NCBI RefSeq assembly: GCF_900176355.1
Contig: NZ_FWXI01000010.1
Location: 1 to 64,000 of the forward strand
DNA length: 64,000 nt
Direction: 5' to 3'
Origin: Sporomusa malonica
GTDB lineage: Bacteria; Bacillota; Negativicutes; Sporomusales; Sporomusaceae
A program made the translations under genes and the position numbers. Numbering within the stretch: position 1 is the first letter of the stretch; the number at the start of each line of letters is the position of its first letter. Below are positions 33,704-43,089 of this stretch, piece after piece. The notes beneath the pieces are model-generated. The model did no database searches. It was not told where the DNA came from and saw only the letters and a list, made by a program, of their open reading frames with translations.

Positions 33704-36700
33704 ATGATGTTAACTGAAGAAAAAATCAAAAGTGAAGCAGATTCTCACGCTTCCTATATAAGAGGCTGCCACTATTACCACAATAATTGTGTCGACGACT
33801 TGCAGTTTTCGCTCAAGGATACTACCTTTGAAGCCCGAGTGCGTGGACAATATTTTTATATGGTGTCTGTGACCTTTACTCAGCAACAAAAAATCAAGCA
33901 CTATCAATGCGATTGCCCGGCTTTTTACAACTATGACGGCGCTTGCAAGCATGTTGTCGCGGTGTTAAAAACCATCCAGCACAGCTGGAGCAAATACTTT
34001 GGCACTTCCAGCCTAGTACCGTTAACACGGGCAACCCGTGAACTCCTGGATTTTTTTCAGGACAAGGATATTGCAACCAATACAAACATATCAAGCAAAC
34101 CTGCTCTGGTAAAACTTGTGCCTACCTATGGGTTTCATTTGTACAATACCCAAAAAACAAGCTATCTGGAGTTTACCATTGGCTCTGACCGGATGTATGT
34201 CCTGAAAGATATACCCCAGCTGCTTACAGCCTTAAACCATAACCAGGAGATTGTTTTCGGCAAAAATTTTACGTTAAAACCACAAGAAATTATTTTTGAT
34301 GATGTGACAGCAGCATTAGTCAAACTACTGCAGCAGGCCTACGATGAAGAAAATCAACGTGCCGTATGGAATTATCGTTCTTTTTCCGGACTTCAGTCCA
34401 ATTCTGCTTTTAGCGAACCCCGCCGGTTTAAACTGATTCATTCAAACCTTATGCGTTTTTTTGAAATTATGGGCGCTAAGCCGTTTACCGTAGTCATCAA
34501 TAATGAGGCAACGCCAGGGGTCCGCATTCAAGGCGGCCGGCCACCAGTAAACCTTTCAGTTAAAACCATTGAGGGCGGGCTGCGTCTGTCTATGGATCTA
34601 TCAGGCAATGTATTTTATGGACTTGATACCGAGTTCCGCTACATTTATCATAATAAGGCTATTTACCATGTTGATGCTGTCTTTGCCAGTTATGTAGGAC
34701 GATTATTAAATTGTTTTAACGAAAACCGGAAACCAGAACTACAAATTCCGGCGGCAACAGTGTCTGATTTTGTGTCAGGTACACTGCCTGCACTTGAAAC
34801 AATTGCTTCAGTCAAAGTAGATGCAGCCGTTTACAACAAGTTTTACAAAGAGCAGCTGGAAAAGCGCATCTATCTTGACAGGCTTGGTGATGGAGTAAGC
34901 GCTAGGATCGAGTTTTGCTACGGCGATTTGATAATAAATCCTGTTAACGATAAAGGAGCTAGTCACTCTGATACTGCAGGTAAGTGGCTGCTCCGGTCTA
35001 CTACCCAAGAAAGAGAATTATTAAACATTTTTCAGCGATACGGGTTTGCCTGGTCAGCCGACAAGCTGGTTCTACCAGATGAAGAAGCGTCCTACATTTT
35101 TTTGCAGCAAGCATTACCAGAACTCCAAAATATTGCTGAAGTTCTTTATTCAGATGACTTTAACAATATTAAAATCAAGCCGGCTGGAAAGATTGGCGCT
35201 GGCGTAAGGCTTAATACGGAAACCGACATGCTTGAGTTCTCGCTTCAGCTTGAAGACATATCACCGAAAGAATTAATTGATTTATTAACCGCTTATAAGC
35301 TAAAAAAACGCTATCACCGCTTGCCGAACGGTGGATTTATACCACTTGATTTACCCGAATTTCAGGCTGCTGCCAGATTAATTGACGAATTAAGCCTGCG
35401 CCCAGCTGACATTGAAAAACAAGTTGTCGAGTTGCCAAAATACCGTGCCCTTTACCTAGACAGCCTAGCGCGCGAAACGCCTGACTTTACCGTTGAACGC
35501 AGCAGCGCTTTTAAACGCATGGTACAAGACATCCGCGAACCGCAAGATATCGAATATGCAATTCCTCAAGGAATCCAAGGTAAACTTAGAGATTATCAGA
35601 AAACAGGGTTTAAATGGCTTAAGTCACTTGCTAATTACGGTTTGGGAGGCATTTTAGCCGATGACATGGGGCTAGGGAAAACCTTACAGGTAATTACCTT
35701 TATTCTTTCAGAAAAAGGCACTTCTCCAGAGGCATCACTGGTCATTGCGCCAACCTCACTGGTTTATAACTGGCAGGAAGAAGTTTTAAAGTTCGCCCCC
35801 AGCTTAAAAATAGCCGTTATCTCTGGACAACCTAGTGAACGGCTAGAGCAGCTCAAGGACATTGACAACGCCGATCTAGTAATAACCTCTTATGGTCTTA
35901 TCAAGCGAGATATCGATTTTTATGAAAAAAGAAGCTTTAAATACTGTTTTTTAGATGAGGCCCAGCATATAAAAAACCCAAACACGTTAAATGCCAAATC
36001 AGTGAAACAAATAAAAGCGAAAAGCTATTTTGCCCTTACTGGCACACCAATTGAAAACACATTGACCGAGTTATGGTCGATTTTCGATTTTCTCATGCCA
36101 GGCTACTTGCGCACCCACAAAGCTTTCAGCAACCGATTCGAGATTCCCATTGTCAAAAATGGCGACCAAAAAGCCCTGCAGGAGTTAGGGCGGCATATTA
36201 AACCGTTTATTATGCGGCGTATGAAAAAAGCAGTTCTAAAAGAACTGCCGGAAAAAATCGAGAGTAAAATGGTAAACGAAATGAGCCCCCCCCAAGCTAA
36301 GCTGTATGCTGCCTGGCTTTTAAAAGCCAAACAAGAGTTTGAAGATGAAGTCAGCGCGAATGGCTTTGAAAAGAGTCAAATTAAGATCTTGTCACTGCTA
36401 ACAAGACTCAGGCAAATCTGCTGCCATCCCTCCTTGTTCATTGAAAACTATTCTGGCGGCAGCGGTAAGCTGGAGATGCTGCAGGAGCTATTGAGAGACG
36501 CTATCGACAGCGGGCATCGAGTATTATTATTTTCACAATTCACCGGTATGTTGGCCTTGATTAGACAAGAACTTGAGATCATGAAAATTGGCTATTATTA
36601 TTTGGATGGCTCAACAAAGGCCGAAGAACGTCTCAGGCTTGTCAATTCTTTCAATGCTGGCGAAAAATCGGCTTTTCTTATCTCGCTCAAAGCCGGTGGC

Positions 36701-36973
36701 ACAGGGCTTAATCTTACCGGAGCTGATATGGTAATTCACTATGACCCGTGGTGGAATCCGGCTGTTGAAGACCAAGCTACCGACCGCGCTTATCGGATCG
36801 GTCAAAAGAATTCTGTTCAGGTGTATAAACTGATAACCAAAAATACGATTGAAGAAAAAATCTATCTACTGCAACAGAAAAAGCAAGAAATGATTGACAG
36901 TCTCATTAAACCTGGCGAAAATTTCTTAACCAAAATGAATGAGGCTGAAATTCGAAGTTTGTTTACACTGTAG
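33704..36973 (+). CDS. SNF2-family helicase with SWIM zinc finger
   Basis: A 1089-aa protein. An N-terminal SWIM finger (CDCPAF...CKHVVAVL, residues about 65-90) is followed by a long middle region and a SNF2 ATPase core from about residue 620: DDMGLGKTLQV (Walker A), LDEAQHIKN (DEAQ box), LTGTPIENTLTELWSIFDF, then the second lobe with LLFSQFTGML, SLKAGGTGLNLTGAD and DRAYRIGQ. Such proteins move along DNA; the bacterial role is unsettled. GGAAGGAG upstream of the ATG. Confidence 0.93.
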   Translation: MMLTEEKIKSEADSHASYIRGCHYYHNNCVDDLQFSLKDTTFEARVRGQYFYMVSVTFTQQQKIKHYQCDCPAFYNYDGACKHVVAVLKTIQHSWSKYFGTSSLVPLTRATRELLDFFQDKDIATNTNISSKPALVKLVPTYGFHLYNTQKTSYLEFTIGSDRMYVLKDIPQLLTALNHNQEIVFGKNFTLKPQEIIFDDVTAALVKLLQQAYDEENQRAVWNYRSFSGLQSNSAFSEPRRFKLIHSNLMRFFEIMGAKPFTVVINNEATPGVRIQGGRPPVNLSVKTIEGGLRLSMDLSGNVFYGLDTEFRYIYHNKAIYHVDAVFASYVGRLLNCFNENRKPELQIPAATVSDFVSGTLPALETIASVKVDAAVYNKFYKEQLEKRIYLDRLGDGVSARIEFCYGDLIINPVNDKGASHSDTAGKWLLRSTTQERELLNIFQRYGFAWSADKLVLPDEEASYIFLQQALPELQNIAEVLYSDDFNNIKIKPAGKIGAGVRLNTETDMLEFSLQLEDISPKELIDLLTAYKLKKRYHRLPNGGFIPLDLPEFQAAARLIDELSLRPADIEKQVVELPKYRALYLDSLARETPDFTVERSSAFKRMVQDIREPQDIEYAIPQGIQGKLRDYQKTGFKWLKSLANYGLGGILADDMGLGKTLQVITFILSEKGTSPEASLVIAPTSLVYNWQEEVLKFAPSLKIAVISGQPSERLEQLKDIDNADLVITSYGLIKRDIDFYEKRSFKYCFLDEAQHIKNPNTLNAKSVKQIKAKSYFALTGTPIENTLTELWSIFDFLMPGYLRTHKAFSNRFEIPIVKNGDQKALQELGRHIKPFIMRRMKKAVLKELPEKIESKMVNEMSPPQAKLYAAWLLKAKQEFEDEVSANGFEKSQIKILSLLTRLRQICCHPSLFIENYSGGSGKLEMLQELLRDAIDSGHRVLLFSQFTGMLALIRQELEIMKIGYYYLDGSTKAEERLRLVNSFNAGEKSAFLISLKAGGTGLNLTGADMVIHYDPWWNPAVEDQATDRAYRIGQKNSVQVYKLITKNTIEEKIYLLQQKKQEMIDSLIKPGENFLTKMNEAEIRSLFTL

Positions 36974-37049
36974 AAACATTGCTATTCGCTCTGTTATCAG
37001 ATACAATATATTCCAGGCTTTACTCAAATAAACGTAAGGAAGCTTTTAT

Positions 37050-37745
37050 ATGAAGATATTTGCCATAGCTGACACTCATTTGTCCGGGGAACCACCTGCT
37101 AAGCCGATGAGCATCTTCGGAGACCATTGGGAAGGTCATTGGGATAAAATTAAGGCAAGCTGGCAGGAACAAGTATCTAATGAAGATGTTGTCCTTATTG
37201 CCGGCGACATTTCTTGGGCTATGAAACTCCCTGACGCCCTTGTCGATTTAAACGCGATTGCCAGCCTGCCTGGAAGAAAAATCATGGTAAGGGGCAATCA
37301 CGACTACTGGTGGCAGACAATGAGTAAAATGAATAAAGCTGTAGAAGGAAAAATTGAGTTCCTCAACAATAGTTTTGCCCCTGCCGGCGAATGGGCTGTC
37401 TGTGGCAGTCGAGGCTGGACATGCCCGGAAGACCCTTTATTCACGACTGAAGACAGACCGATTTTTGACCGGGAGCTCCTGCGTGTAGAGGCTTCACTTA
37501 ATGCCGCCTGCACAGCGGGGTTTAACCGCATTATCCTGATGCTCCACTTCCCACCATTTTATAATCACTATAGTGAAACAGGCTTTGCCGGATTAATCGC
37601 CAAATATAACGTAGAGCTTTGCATTTACGGCCACTTACACAGCGAATCATCAATAAAAAATGCGGCTACCGGTATAATTAACGGTACCGCTTATCATTTG
37701 GTGTCCTGCGATGCACTAGAGTTCAAGGTCAAACAGCTTATATAA
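37050..37745 (+). CDS. calcineurin-like metallophosphoesterase
   Basis: A 231-aa protein with the full motif set: ADTHLS, AGDISWAM, RGNHDYW, MLHFPP and YGHLHS, which ligate two metals. It is of the short, single-domain type without a signal peptide, so it acts in the cytosol. Substrate unknown. It follows the SNF2 gene by 76 bases on the same strand. Confidence 0.9.
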   Translation: MKIFAIADTHLSGEPPAKPMSIFGDHWEGHWDKIKASWQEQVSNEDVVLIAGDISWAMKLPDALVDLNAIASLPGRKIMVRGNHDYWWQTMSKMNKAVEGKIEFLNNSFAPAGEWAVCGSRGWTCPEDPLFTTEDRPIFDRELLRVEASLNAACTAGFNRIILMLHFPPFYNHYSETGFAGLIAKYNVELCIYGHLHSESSIKNAATGIINGTAYHLVSCDALEFKVKQLI

Positions 37746-37761
37746 CCCCGCCCCTCCTGGG

Positions 37762-37803
37762 ATAAAGAAAACAGGAGAAAGTTATACTTTCTATCAGGAC
37801 AAG
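37762..37803 (+). repeat. stem-loop repeat family 1, deleted copy E
   Basis: ATAAAGAAAACA joins directly to GGAGAAAGTTATACTTTC and CAGGACAAG. Compared with copy D about 50 bases of the central stem region are missing, leaving both ends and the AAAGT-TAT-ACTTT hairpin. It lies just before the CsoR-family gene. Confidence 0.8.
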
Positions 37804-37818
37804 AAACGAGGTGTAGTA

Positions 37819-38088
37819 ATGGCTAGCAATTCCACCCAAACAGAAGTGTTAAACCGCCTGAAGAATGTCAAAGGCCATATTGCCGGTATTGAACGTATGG
37901 TTGAAGAGGGTCAGCAATGCAGTAGTGTCCTAATTCAACTTTCAGCAATTAGGGCCTCTATCGAAAAAATTGGAATTTATATTCTGGAAAACAATGCTAT
38001 TGAATGTTTGGGCGATATAACTCACAATCCAGAAGATAAACAAAAAGTTGAACAGATAGTCAAACAAATGATTTCTTTCCTTAAGTAG
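37819..38088 (+). CDS. CsoR-family (DUF156) repressor, CstR-like ligand set
   Basis: An 89-aa all-helical regulator: LNRLKNVKGHIAGIERMVEE, Cys34, SAIRASIEKIG, and Cys63 in NNAIEC. Copper-sensing CsoR needs Cys-His-Cys; the His position is Asn59 here. That leaves a two-Cys set as in the persulfide sensor CstR, so sulfide/persulfide or an unusual metal is more likely than copper. GAGGTG lies upstream. No sulfur gene follows directly; a G-tract dyad at 58242-58262 is a candidate distant target. Confidence 0.85.
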   Translation: MASNSTQTEVLNRLKNVKGHIAGIERMVEEGQQCSSVLIQLSAIRASIEKIGIYILENNAIECLGDITHNPEDKQKVEQIVKQMISFLK

Positions 38089-38095
38089 AGATTAC

Positions 38096-38800
38096 CTAGC
38101 GAAAAAGGTTCCAAAATACGCCCAAACCTTTTTGCATTAAATCAAAGTAGATGAAAAAGCCTGCCGCAACAAGAACGGCTCCCGCTATCTGCTGAATAAC
38201 AGGCAACCATTTATATACTCCTTTTATTTTGGTTATGTAGCGGTTTATTGTTATAGCTAACACTAAAAATGGCACACAAAAGCCCATGGCATAGATGAAC
38301 AGTAAAAAAGCCCCCTGACTGACAGTAGCCGAAGAGCCTGCCTGCATAAGCACAGTAGCTAAAATCGGGCCAGTGCACGGGGTCCAGCCGGCAGTAACTG
38401 CCAAGCCTAATAAGAAGGCTCCGAAGGGACCGGTAAAAGTACCACGCAGTAGTGGCCGGTATTCGCGCTGAAGGCTGAGGATTTTTAGCACACCAAGCAC
38501 TTGCAGACCCATAATTACCATAAATACTGCTCCAACCTTGCGGATGACTTCCTGGTAATCAAAAAACAGCTCACCAATATAAGATGCTGTTGCACCCATA
38601 ACTACAAATATTATAGTATATCCACTGAGAAAACTAATGGCATTTATATAGAAGCTCCAGCGCTTAGCATAGACTTCTGTCTGATCCCCAGTGCCTGCCA
38701 AAAGGGCAGTATATGTTGGCAGCATAGGCAGCACACAAGGTGATAAAAAGGATACTACTCCTGCACTAAAAACAGTTAACAGGGTGAGGTTATAATCCAT
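38096..38800 (-). CDS. ccdA: CcdA/DsbD-type thiol-disulfide membrane transporter
   Basis: A 234-aa, six-span protein. The paired Cys are in SPCVLPMLPTY and TAGWTPCTGP. It moves reducing power across the inner membrane for periplasmic thioredoxin-like proteins, probably ResA, whose gene is directly upstream and overlaps by 11 bases. Used in cytochrome c maturation or redox repair. Confidence 0.92.
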   Translation of the reverse strand: MDYNLTLLTVFSAGVVSFLSPCVLPMLPTYTALLAGTGDQTEVYAKRWSFYINAISFLSGYTIIFVVMGATASYIGELFFDYQEVIRKVGAVFMVIMGLQVLGVLKILSLQREYRPLLRGTFTGPFGAFLLGLAVTAGWTPCTGPILATVLMQAGSSATVSQGAFLLFIYAMGFCVPFLVLAITINRYITKIKGVYKWLPVIQQIAGAVLVAAGFFIYFDLMQKGLGVFWNLFR

Positions 38801-39323
38801 TCAGCACTCCTTCCAGTTCGGCCACAGTGACTGGGCCTGACTTGCGGTATTTAATAATACCTTGTTTATCCACTACCAGCGTTGTGGGTATGCTGTTAAT
38901 GCGGAAGGTTTTCGCCACCTCGCCATCTTTATCTAGGAGGACATTCATGGTGTATCTGCTTTGAGTCATGTACTCAGCCACCTTATCGGCAGACTCCTGA
39001 ATGTTGACGGCGTAGAATATAACTTTACCACTATATTTTTGAGCAAACTTATCCAGTTCAGGCATCTCCTGGCGGCAAGGCGGGCACCAAGTTGCCCAGA
39101 AGTTAAGTACAATAATTTGTCCGGCGGGAGCAACCTTTGTCGATTTTCCGTCCAGGGCGGTAAGCGAAAACCCTGGCAGTGTTTTCCCACTTGTCACGCC
39201 GGTATCTGCAGACGGTTTATTGGTTTCAGCTCCTGGCAGACTATCAGGCTGCATAGCGACAAAACCAATTGCCATGGTCATGGCAATTACTGCTACTGCT
39301 AAAATTATGAGTCTTTTCGGCAT
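38790..39323 (-). CDS. resA: ResA/TlpA-like membrane-anchored thioredoxin
   Basis: A 177-aa protein with an N-terminal anchor (residues about 4-25) and a thioredoxin domain with FWATWCPPCRQEMPEL and cis-proline in SIPTTLVVD. It faces the periplasm and is kept reduced by CcdA. The start overlaps the long upstream frame of lgt on the other strand, which is non-coding there. Confidence 0.9.
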   Translation of the reverse strand: MPKRLIILAVAVIAMTMAIGFVAMQPDSLPGAETNKPSADTGVTSGKTLPGFSLTALDGKSTKVAPAGQIIVLNFWATWCPPCRQEMPELDKFAQKYSGKVIFYAVNIQESADKVAEYMTQSRYTMNVLLDKDGEVAKTFRINSIPTTLVVDKQGIIKYRKSGPVTVAELEGVLNGL

Positions 39324-39402
39324 ACTGGTCCCCTCTCGTACTGTATATAACAGATATATGTTTTATGGCTTATTATTATTAATAGTGGAGGTTCAACACA
39401 CA

Positions 39403-40197
39403 ATGCATCAGTACCTCTTTTTTATCGGTGACTTTCCGATCAGAGCATACGGACTCATTTTGAGTTTGAGTATTATCCTGGCAACCGGTACTGCCTATTT
39501 CCTTGCCAAACAAGATGGTCGTTGGCACCAGCATGTACCTGATATGGGCATCTACTGCGGTTTAGCAGGCATTGTCGGCGCCCGTTTATGGGATGTTTTC
39601 TTTTTTGACTGGGACTATTACCAGCATCACCTGCTTGAGATTCCTTTCGTCTGGCAGGGCGGCATGGCTATCCAGGGCGGTGTTCTACTCGGTGCAATTG
39701 CCGGCATCATTTATACTAAAATCCATAAAATTGATACTTGGGCATTTGCTGATATTGTGGCGGCTCCAGCTGTCATTATGGGCCAAGCCATTGGCCGCAT
39801 GGCCAATTTGATGAATGGAGATGCCTTCGGTCACCCTACTGGTGGGAATTTTGGCATTGTTTATCCCTCAACAACATTGGCCTACCAGGTTTACGGCGAC
39901 AAGCCGCTGTGGCCGGCAGAGGTATGGGAAGGCCAGATCGATGTTGTCATCTTTGTACTGTTATTAATCTTTCGGACAACCAACCATGCCAAAGGGCAGG
40001 TTTTTATCCTGTATGCTGTTTTGTATTCTACGGCCCGCTTCTTTCTTGAGTTTCTTCGTGGAGACTACGGAACACTGATGTTTGGCCTAAAATCCGCCCA
40101 ACTTACCAGCCTGGCAGTCATACTCATTGGTTTGATCCTGTTTATCCGGCAAGGCTACTATGCTGAGCGTATCGGACTGACTGACAAAAGCAAGTAG
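39403..40197 (+). CDS. lgt: prolipoprotein diacylglyceryl transferase
   Basis: A 264-aa, seven-span protein. Lgt signature GRMANLMNGDAFG with the catalytic Arg, plus AYGLILSL at the N-terminus and ARFFLEFLRGD near the end. It transfers diacylglycerol to the lipobox Cys of lipoproteins such as ZnuA. The ATG at 39403 follows GGAGG; the longer frame to 39220 overlaps resA and is not used. Confidence 0.95.
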   Translation: MHQYLFFIGDFPIRAYGLILSLSIILATGTAYFLAKQDGRWHQHVPDMGIYCGLAGIVGARLWDVFFFDWDYYQHHLLEIPFVWQGGMAIQGGVLLGAIAGIIYTKIHKIDTWAFADIVAAPAVIMGQAIGRMANLMNGDAFGHPTGGNFGIVYPSTTLAYQVYGDKPLWPAEVWEGQIDVVIFVLLLIFRTTNHAKGQVFILYAVLYSTARFFLEFLRGDYGTLMFGLKSAQLTSLAVILIGLILFIRQGYYAERIGLTDKSK

Positions 40198-40202
40198 AAT
40201 TG

Positions 40203-40246
40203 AAAAGAGGCCGTGCTGAAACGAAAGTTTCAATACGGCCTCTTTT
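40203..40246. terminator. bidirectional terminator between lgt and ridA
   Basis: AAAAGAGGCCGT and ACGGCCTCTTTT pair perfectly, with an inner TGAAA/TTTCA pair. Family 1 copy D starts at its T-run. Confidence 0.9.
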
Positions 40247-40338
40247 GTCCTGATAAGAAAGTATAACTTTCTCCTGGATAAGGGCAACATCGACTTCCGC
40301 TATCGCCAGAGGCTCGGCGCAAGTCGTGTTTTCTTTAC
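40247..40338 (-). repeat. stem-loop repeat family 1, copy D (compensated stem)
   Basis: The minus strand reads like copy A but the outer stem is CGACTT/AAGTCG instead of CGGCTT/AAGCCG: both arms changed and pairing is kept. It ends CAGGACAA on the lgt terminator. Confidence 0.85.
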
Positions 40339-40344
40339 TTTAGT

Positions 40345-40725
40345 TTAGGGGTAAACGGCAATCAGTTCAATCTCTACACTAACATCACGCGGCAGCTTAG
40401 CTACCTGGACACAGGCCCGGGCGGGCGGCTCCTCAGTAAAGTACTGACTATAGACTTTGTTCATAACGGCAAAATCGTCCATATCTTTCAAGAATACCGT
40501 TGTCTTGACAACACTAGCAAAGGTTAACCCTTCTCTTTCCAAAATTGCCCGAAGATTAGCGAGTACTTGGTGGGTTTGATTCTCGATGCCGCCGTAGACA
40601 ATTTGTCCAGTAATGGGGTCAAGTGGTATCTGTCCTGAGATAAATAAAAAGCCATTAGCCTTGATAGCCTGTGAGTAGGGACCTATGGCCTGCGGGGCAC
40701 GGTCAGAACTAACAACTGTTTTCAT
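40345..40725 (-). CDS. ridA: RidA family enamine/imine deaminase
   Basis: A 126-aa protein with the RidA signature: [28 protein letters not shown], and the C-terminal [23 protein letters not shown] with the substrate Arg. It clears reactive 2-aminoacrylate made by PLP and serine dehydratase enzymes, which fits its place right after sdaAA. The ATG at 40725 has GGAGG seven bases upstream; the longer frame runs back into sdaAA. Confidence 0.95.
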   Translation of the reverse strand: MKTVVSSDRAPQAIGPYSQAIKANGFLFISGQIPLDPITGQIVYGGIENQTHQVLANLRAILEREGLTFASVVKTTVFLKDMDDFAVMNKVYSQYFTEEPPARACVQVAKLPRDVSVEIELIAVYP

Positions 40726-40786
40726 GCTGCAGCCTCCAATCCTATTTTCTTTTGAGTATTCTACATTTATTGGAAAATACCTGCTA

Positions 40787-41671
40787 CTAGACATTACCAA
40801 ATATTTTTTCTGTTAACGTTAGGCCAGTAGGCGTAACTGCCAAACCACCCTGAGCCGTTTCTTTAAGCGAGCAGTGCATCGACTGACCAACCGAATCCAT
40901 AGCGTCGATTACTTCGTCTACTGGTATGACGCTTTCGACTCCAGCCAGCGCCATTTCGGCAGCAACAATAGCCTGAGCTACAGCTCCGGCATTGCGTTTA
41001 ACACAAGGCACCTCAACGAGTCCTGCCACCGGATCACAGACTAATCCCAGCATATTCTTAATCGTCATGGCAACCGCATGTCCGGACTGAGCAGGTGTAC
41101 CACCTAAGAGCGATACCATAGCACCAGCAGCCATAGCTCCGGCCGAACCGCATTCAGCCTGACACCCGCCAGCAGCTCCGGCGAGAGACGCGCGTGAGGC
41201 AATGACCATACCAATTGCACCAGCCACTACAAGCCCTTTAGCAAGTTCAGTCTGACTAAGACCGCACTCTTCTTTAAGTGCAAATAGGATTGCCGGCAAT
41301 ACACCACTTGAGCCAGCCGTTGGAGCAGCAACAATCCGGCCCATGGCAGCGTTAGCTTCGCCGACTGCCAGGGCATAAGCCACAGCTTTACTGATAAAAC
41401 TTCCCATTATGTTCTTCTTTGGTCCTTGGGTGAATTGCTGCAGCTTTTGCGCGTCACCGCCCACCAGCCCGCCTTTGGAACGGGGTCCTTTGAGTCCAGC
41501 AGCAATTGACTCCTCCATAACAATAAGTATTGCTTCCATGCGCGCAATCACTTCAGCTGCAGGCAATTCCAGCTGCCTGGACTGAAAATCTACGCAAAAG
41601 TCAGCAAAAGGAACTGATTGTACCTGAGCTGCCTGAACCCATTCCTCAAGTGACAGTTTGTCTAATGACAT
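40787..41671 (-). CDS. sdaAA: L-serine dehydratase, alpha subunit
   Basis: A 294-aa subunit of the Fe-S serine dehydratase. The [16 protein letters not shown] and [19 protein letters not shown] segments and later [17 protein letters not shown] supply cluster cysteines. It turns L-serine into pyruvate and ammonia. 19 bases downstream of sdaAB; ridA follows. Confidence 0.95.
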   Translation of the reverse strand: MSLDKLSLEEWVQAAQVQSVPFADFCVDFQSRQLELPAAEVIARMEAILIVMEESIAAGLKGPRSKGGLVGGDAQKLQQFTQGPKKNIMGSFISKAVAYALAVGEANAAMGRIVAAPTAGSSGVLPAILFALKEECGLSQTELAKGLVVAGAIGMVIASRASLAGAAGGCQAECGSAGAMAAGAMVSLLGGTPAQSGHAVAMTIKNMLGLVCDPVAGLVEVPCVKRNAGAVAQAIVAAEMALAGVESVIPVDEVIDAMDSVGQSMHCSLKETAQGGLAVTPTGLTLTEKIFGNV

Positions 41672-41690
41672 AGCTTCTTACACTCCCTTA

Positions 41691-42356
41691 TCAGCTAATG
41701 GCGTTAATGCAGCGTACAGCTCTAATCATCGCTAGTTCAGCCACAGCCGCAATATCAGCGTCATCAACCGGCTGGTCGGTTTCAAGTACCATACTGGCCA
41801 AGCCGCCTTTATTTCTTCTAAACACGCGCATCTGGGCAATATTAACACCACGTTTGGACAAAATACCTGTCACCTCAGACACCGCTCCGGGACGATCCTC
41901 ATGCAGCGTAAGAATTGTCGGGAAATCACCGGTAAATTCGAGCGGAAAACCATCAACCTCGCTAATTACCACCCGGCCGCCACCAACGGACGCTCCGGCC
42001 ACCTGGCTCTCGGCTCTGTCCTGCCCTCTCAGCCAAAACTTGACAAAGTTAGGATGAGCGGCATCGCCGACATTAATATTCCGGAAAGAATACTGAAGCC
42101 CGGCTTCCCTGGCATAGTCAAAGGCCTTCGGAATCCTCAAATCATCGGTCGGCCAGCCCATCAGCCCGGCGATCAGCGCCAAATCGGTGCCATGCCCCCG
42201 ACCAGTCTGAGCGAATGAGCCGTGGAGGGCAATCATGGCCTCTGCAACTGGCTGCCCGAGAATAGCCCGGGCAGCATTACCTAGCCGTACTGCCCCAGCG
42301 GTATGGGAGCTGGACGGACCAACCATAACCGGACCGATAATATCAAAAATGTTCAT
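41691..42356 (-). CDS. sdaAB: L-serine dehydratase, beta subunit (with ACT domain)
   Basis: A 221-aa beta subunit: MVGPSSSHTAGAVRLGNAAR at the start and a C-terminal ACT domain (TILTLHEDRPGAVSEVTGIL, residues about 148-220). Its ATG overlaps the stop codon of hyfI by one base (TAATG), so translation is coupled to the hydrogenase operon. Confidence 0.95.
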   Translation of the reverse strand: MNIFDIIGPVMVGPSSSHTAGAVRLGNAARAILGQPVAEAMIALHGSFAQTGRGHGTDLALIAGLMGWPTDDLRIPKAFDYAREAGLQYSFRNINVGDAAHPNFVKFWLRGQDRAESQVAGASVGGGRVVISEVDGFPLEFTGDFPTILTLHEDRPGAVSEVTGILSKRGVNIAQMRVFRRNKGGLASMVLETDQPVDDADIAAVAELAMIRAVRCINAIS

Positions 42357-43078
42357 TACTTGTGGTTACCTCCTAGTCGGTCTAGTGCCAGCAACAGTCC
42401 ATAGATGAGTGCCGCCGGACGCGGCGGACAGCCTGGCACGTAAATATCGACAGGAACTATTGTATCAGCAGCACCACGAATTGCATAGCTATTGCCAAAA
42501 ACTTTGCCACTGGCAGCACAAGCACCTACTGCCATGACCAGCTTAGGTGCTGGCACTGCCTCATATGTCATTGTAAGTGCTTGAGTGAGATTACGGGTCA
42601 CTACTCCGGTAACCATTATCATATCGGCATGACGCGGCGAAGCCACGAAATCAATGCCGTATTGCTGCAAATCATAGACAGGGTTATTCAATGCCGTCAT
42701 TTCCCAATCACAGGCATTGCAGGACCCGGCATCAACATGACGGATGTGAAGCGAACGCTTCAGAGTTGCCTTAATTTTTTCAGACAGGTGGTCTCTTAGC
42801 ACAGCCAACTGATACTCAGCCGTGTGGCCTAATGCATTATGCTCACAAACCTCACTACAGCGACCACAAAAAATGCAAGCATTGTTATCTACTACCAACT
42901 GGCCATTGCTGAAAGCTATGGCGCCAGTAGGGCAAGCTTCACGGCATATTTCGCAGCTGCGGCACTGGCTGTCTTTCCACGCCACCTTGCCTCTAAAACG
43001 CGGCGGGATAGTCGTCCCGCTGTCATGGTGTTCGGTTACCCGGCCTGTTCTTACTATTTTCATCAGCAAGTTAAGCAT
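42356..43078 (-). CDS. hyfI: hydrogenase-4 subunit: ferredoxin fused to NuoB-like small subunit
   Basis: A 240-aa fusion. The N-terminal third has two 4Fe-4S motifs (CRSCEICREACP and CIFCGRCSEVCE); the C-terminal part is NuoB/HycG-like with SCNACDWEMTAL, VGACAASGKVF and VPGCPPRP binding the proximal cluster. In E. coli these are two proteins, HyfH and HyfI. It links a soluble electron carrier, probably ferredoxin, to the catalytic HyfG. 11 bases after hyfG. Confidence 0.9.
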   Translation of the reverse strand: MLNLLMKIVRTGRVTEHHDSGTTIPPRFRGKVAWKDSQCRSCEICREACPTGAIAFSNGQLVVDNNACIFCGRCSEVCEHNALGHTAEYQLAVLRDHLSEKIKATLKRSLHIRHVDAGSCNACDWEMTALNNPVYDLQQYGIDFVASPRHADMIMVTGVVTRNLTQALTMTYEAVPAPKLVMAVGACAASGKVFGNSYAIRGAADTIVPVDIYVPGCPPRPAALIYGLLLALDRLGGNHK

Positions 43079-43089
43079 ATTATCCCCCC

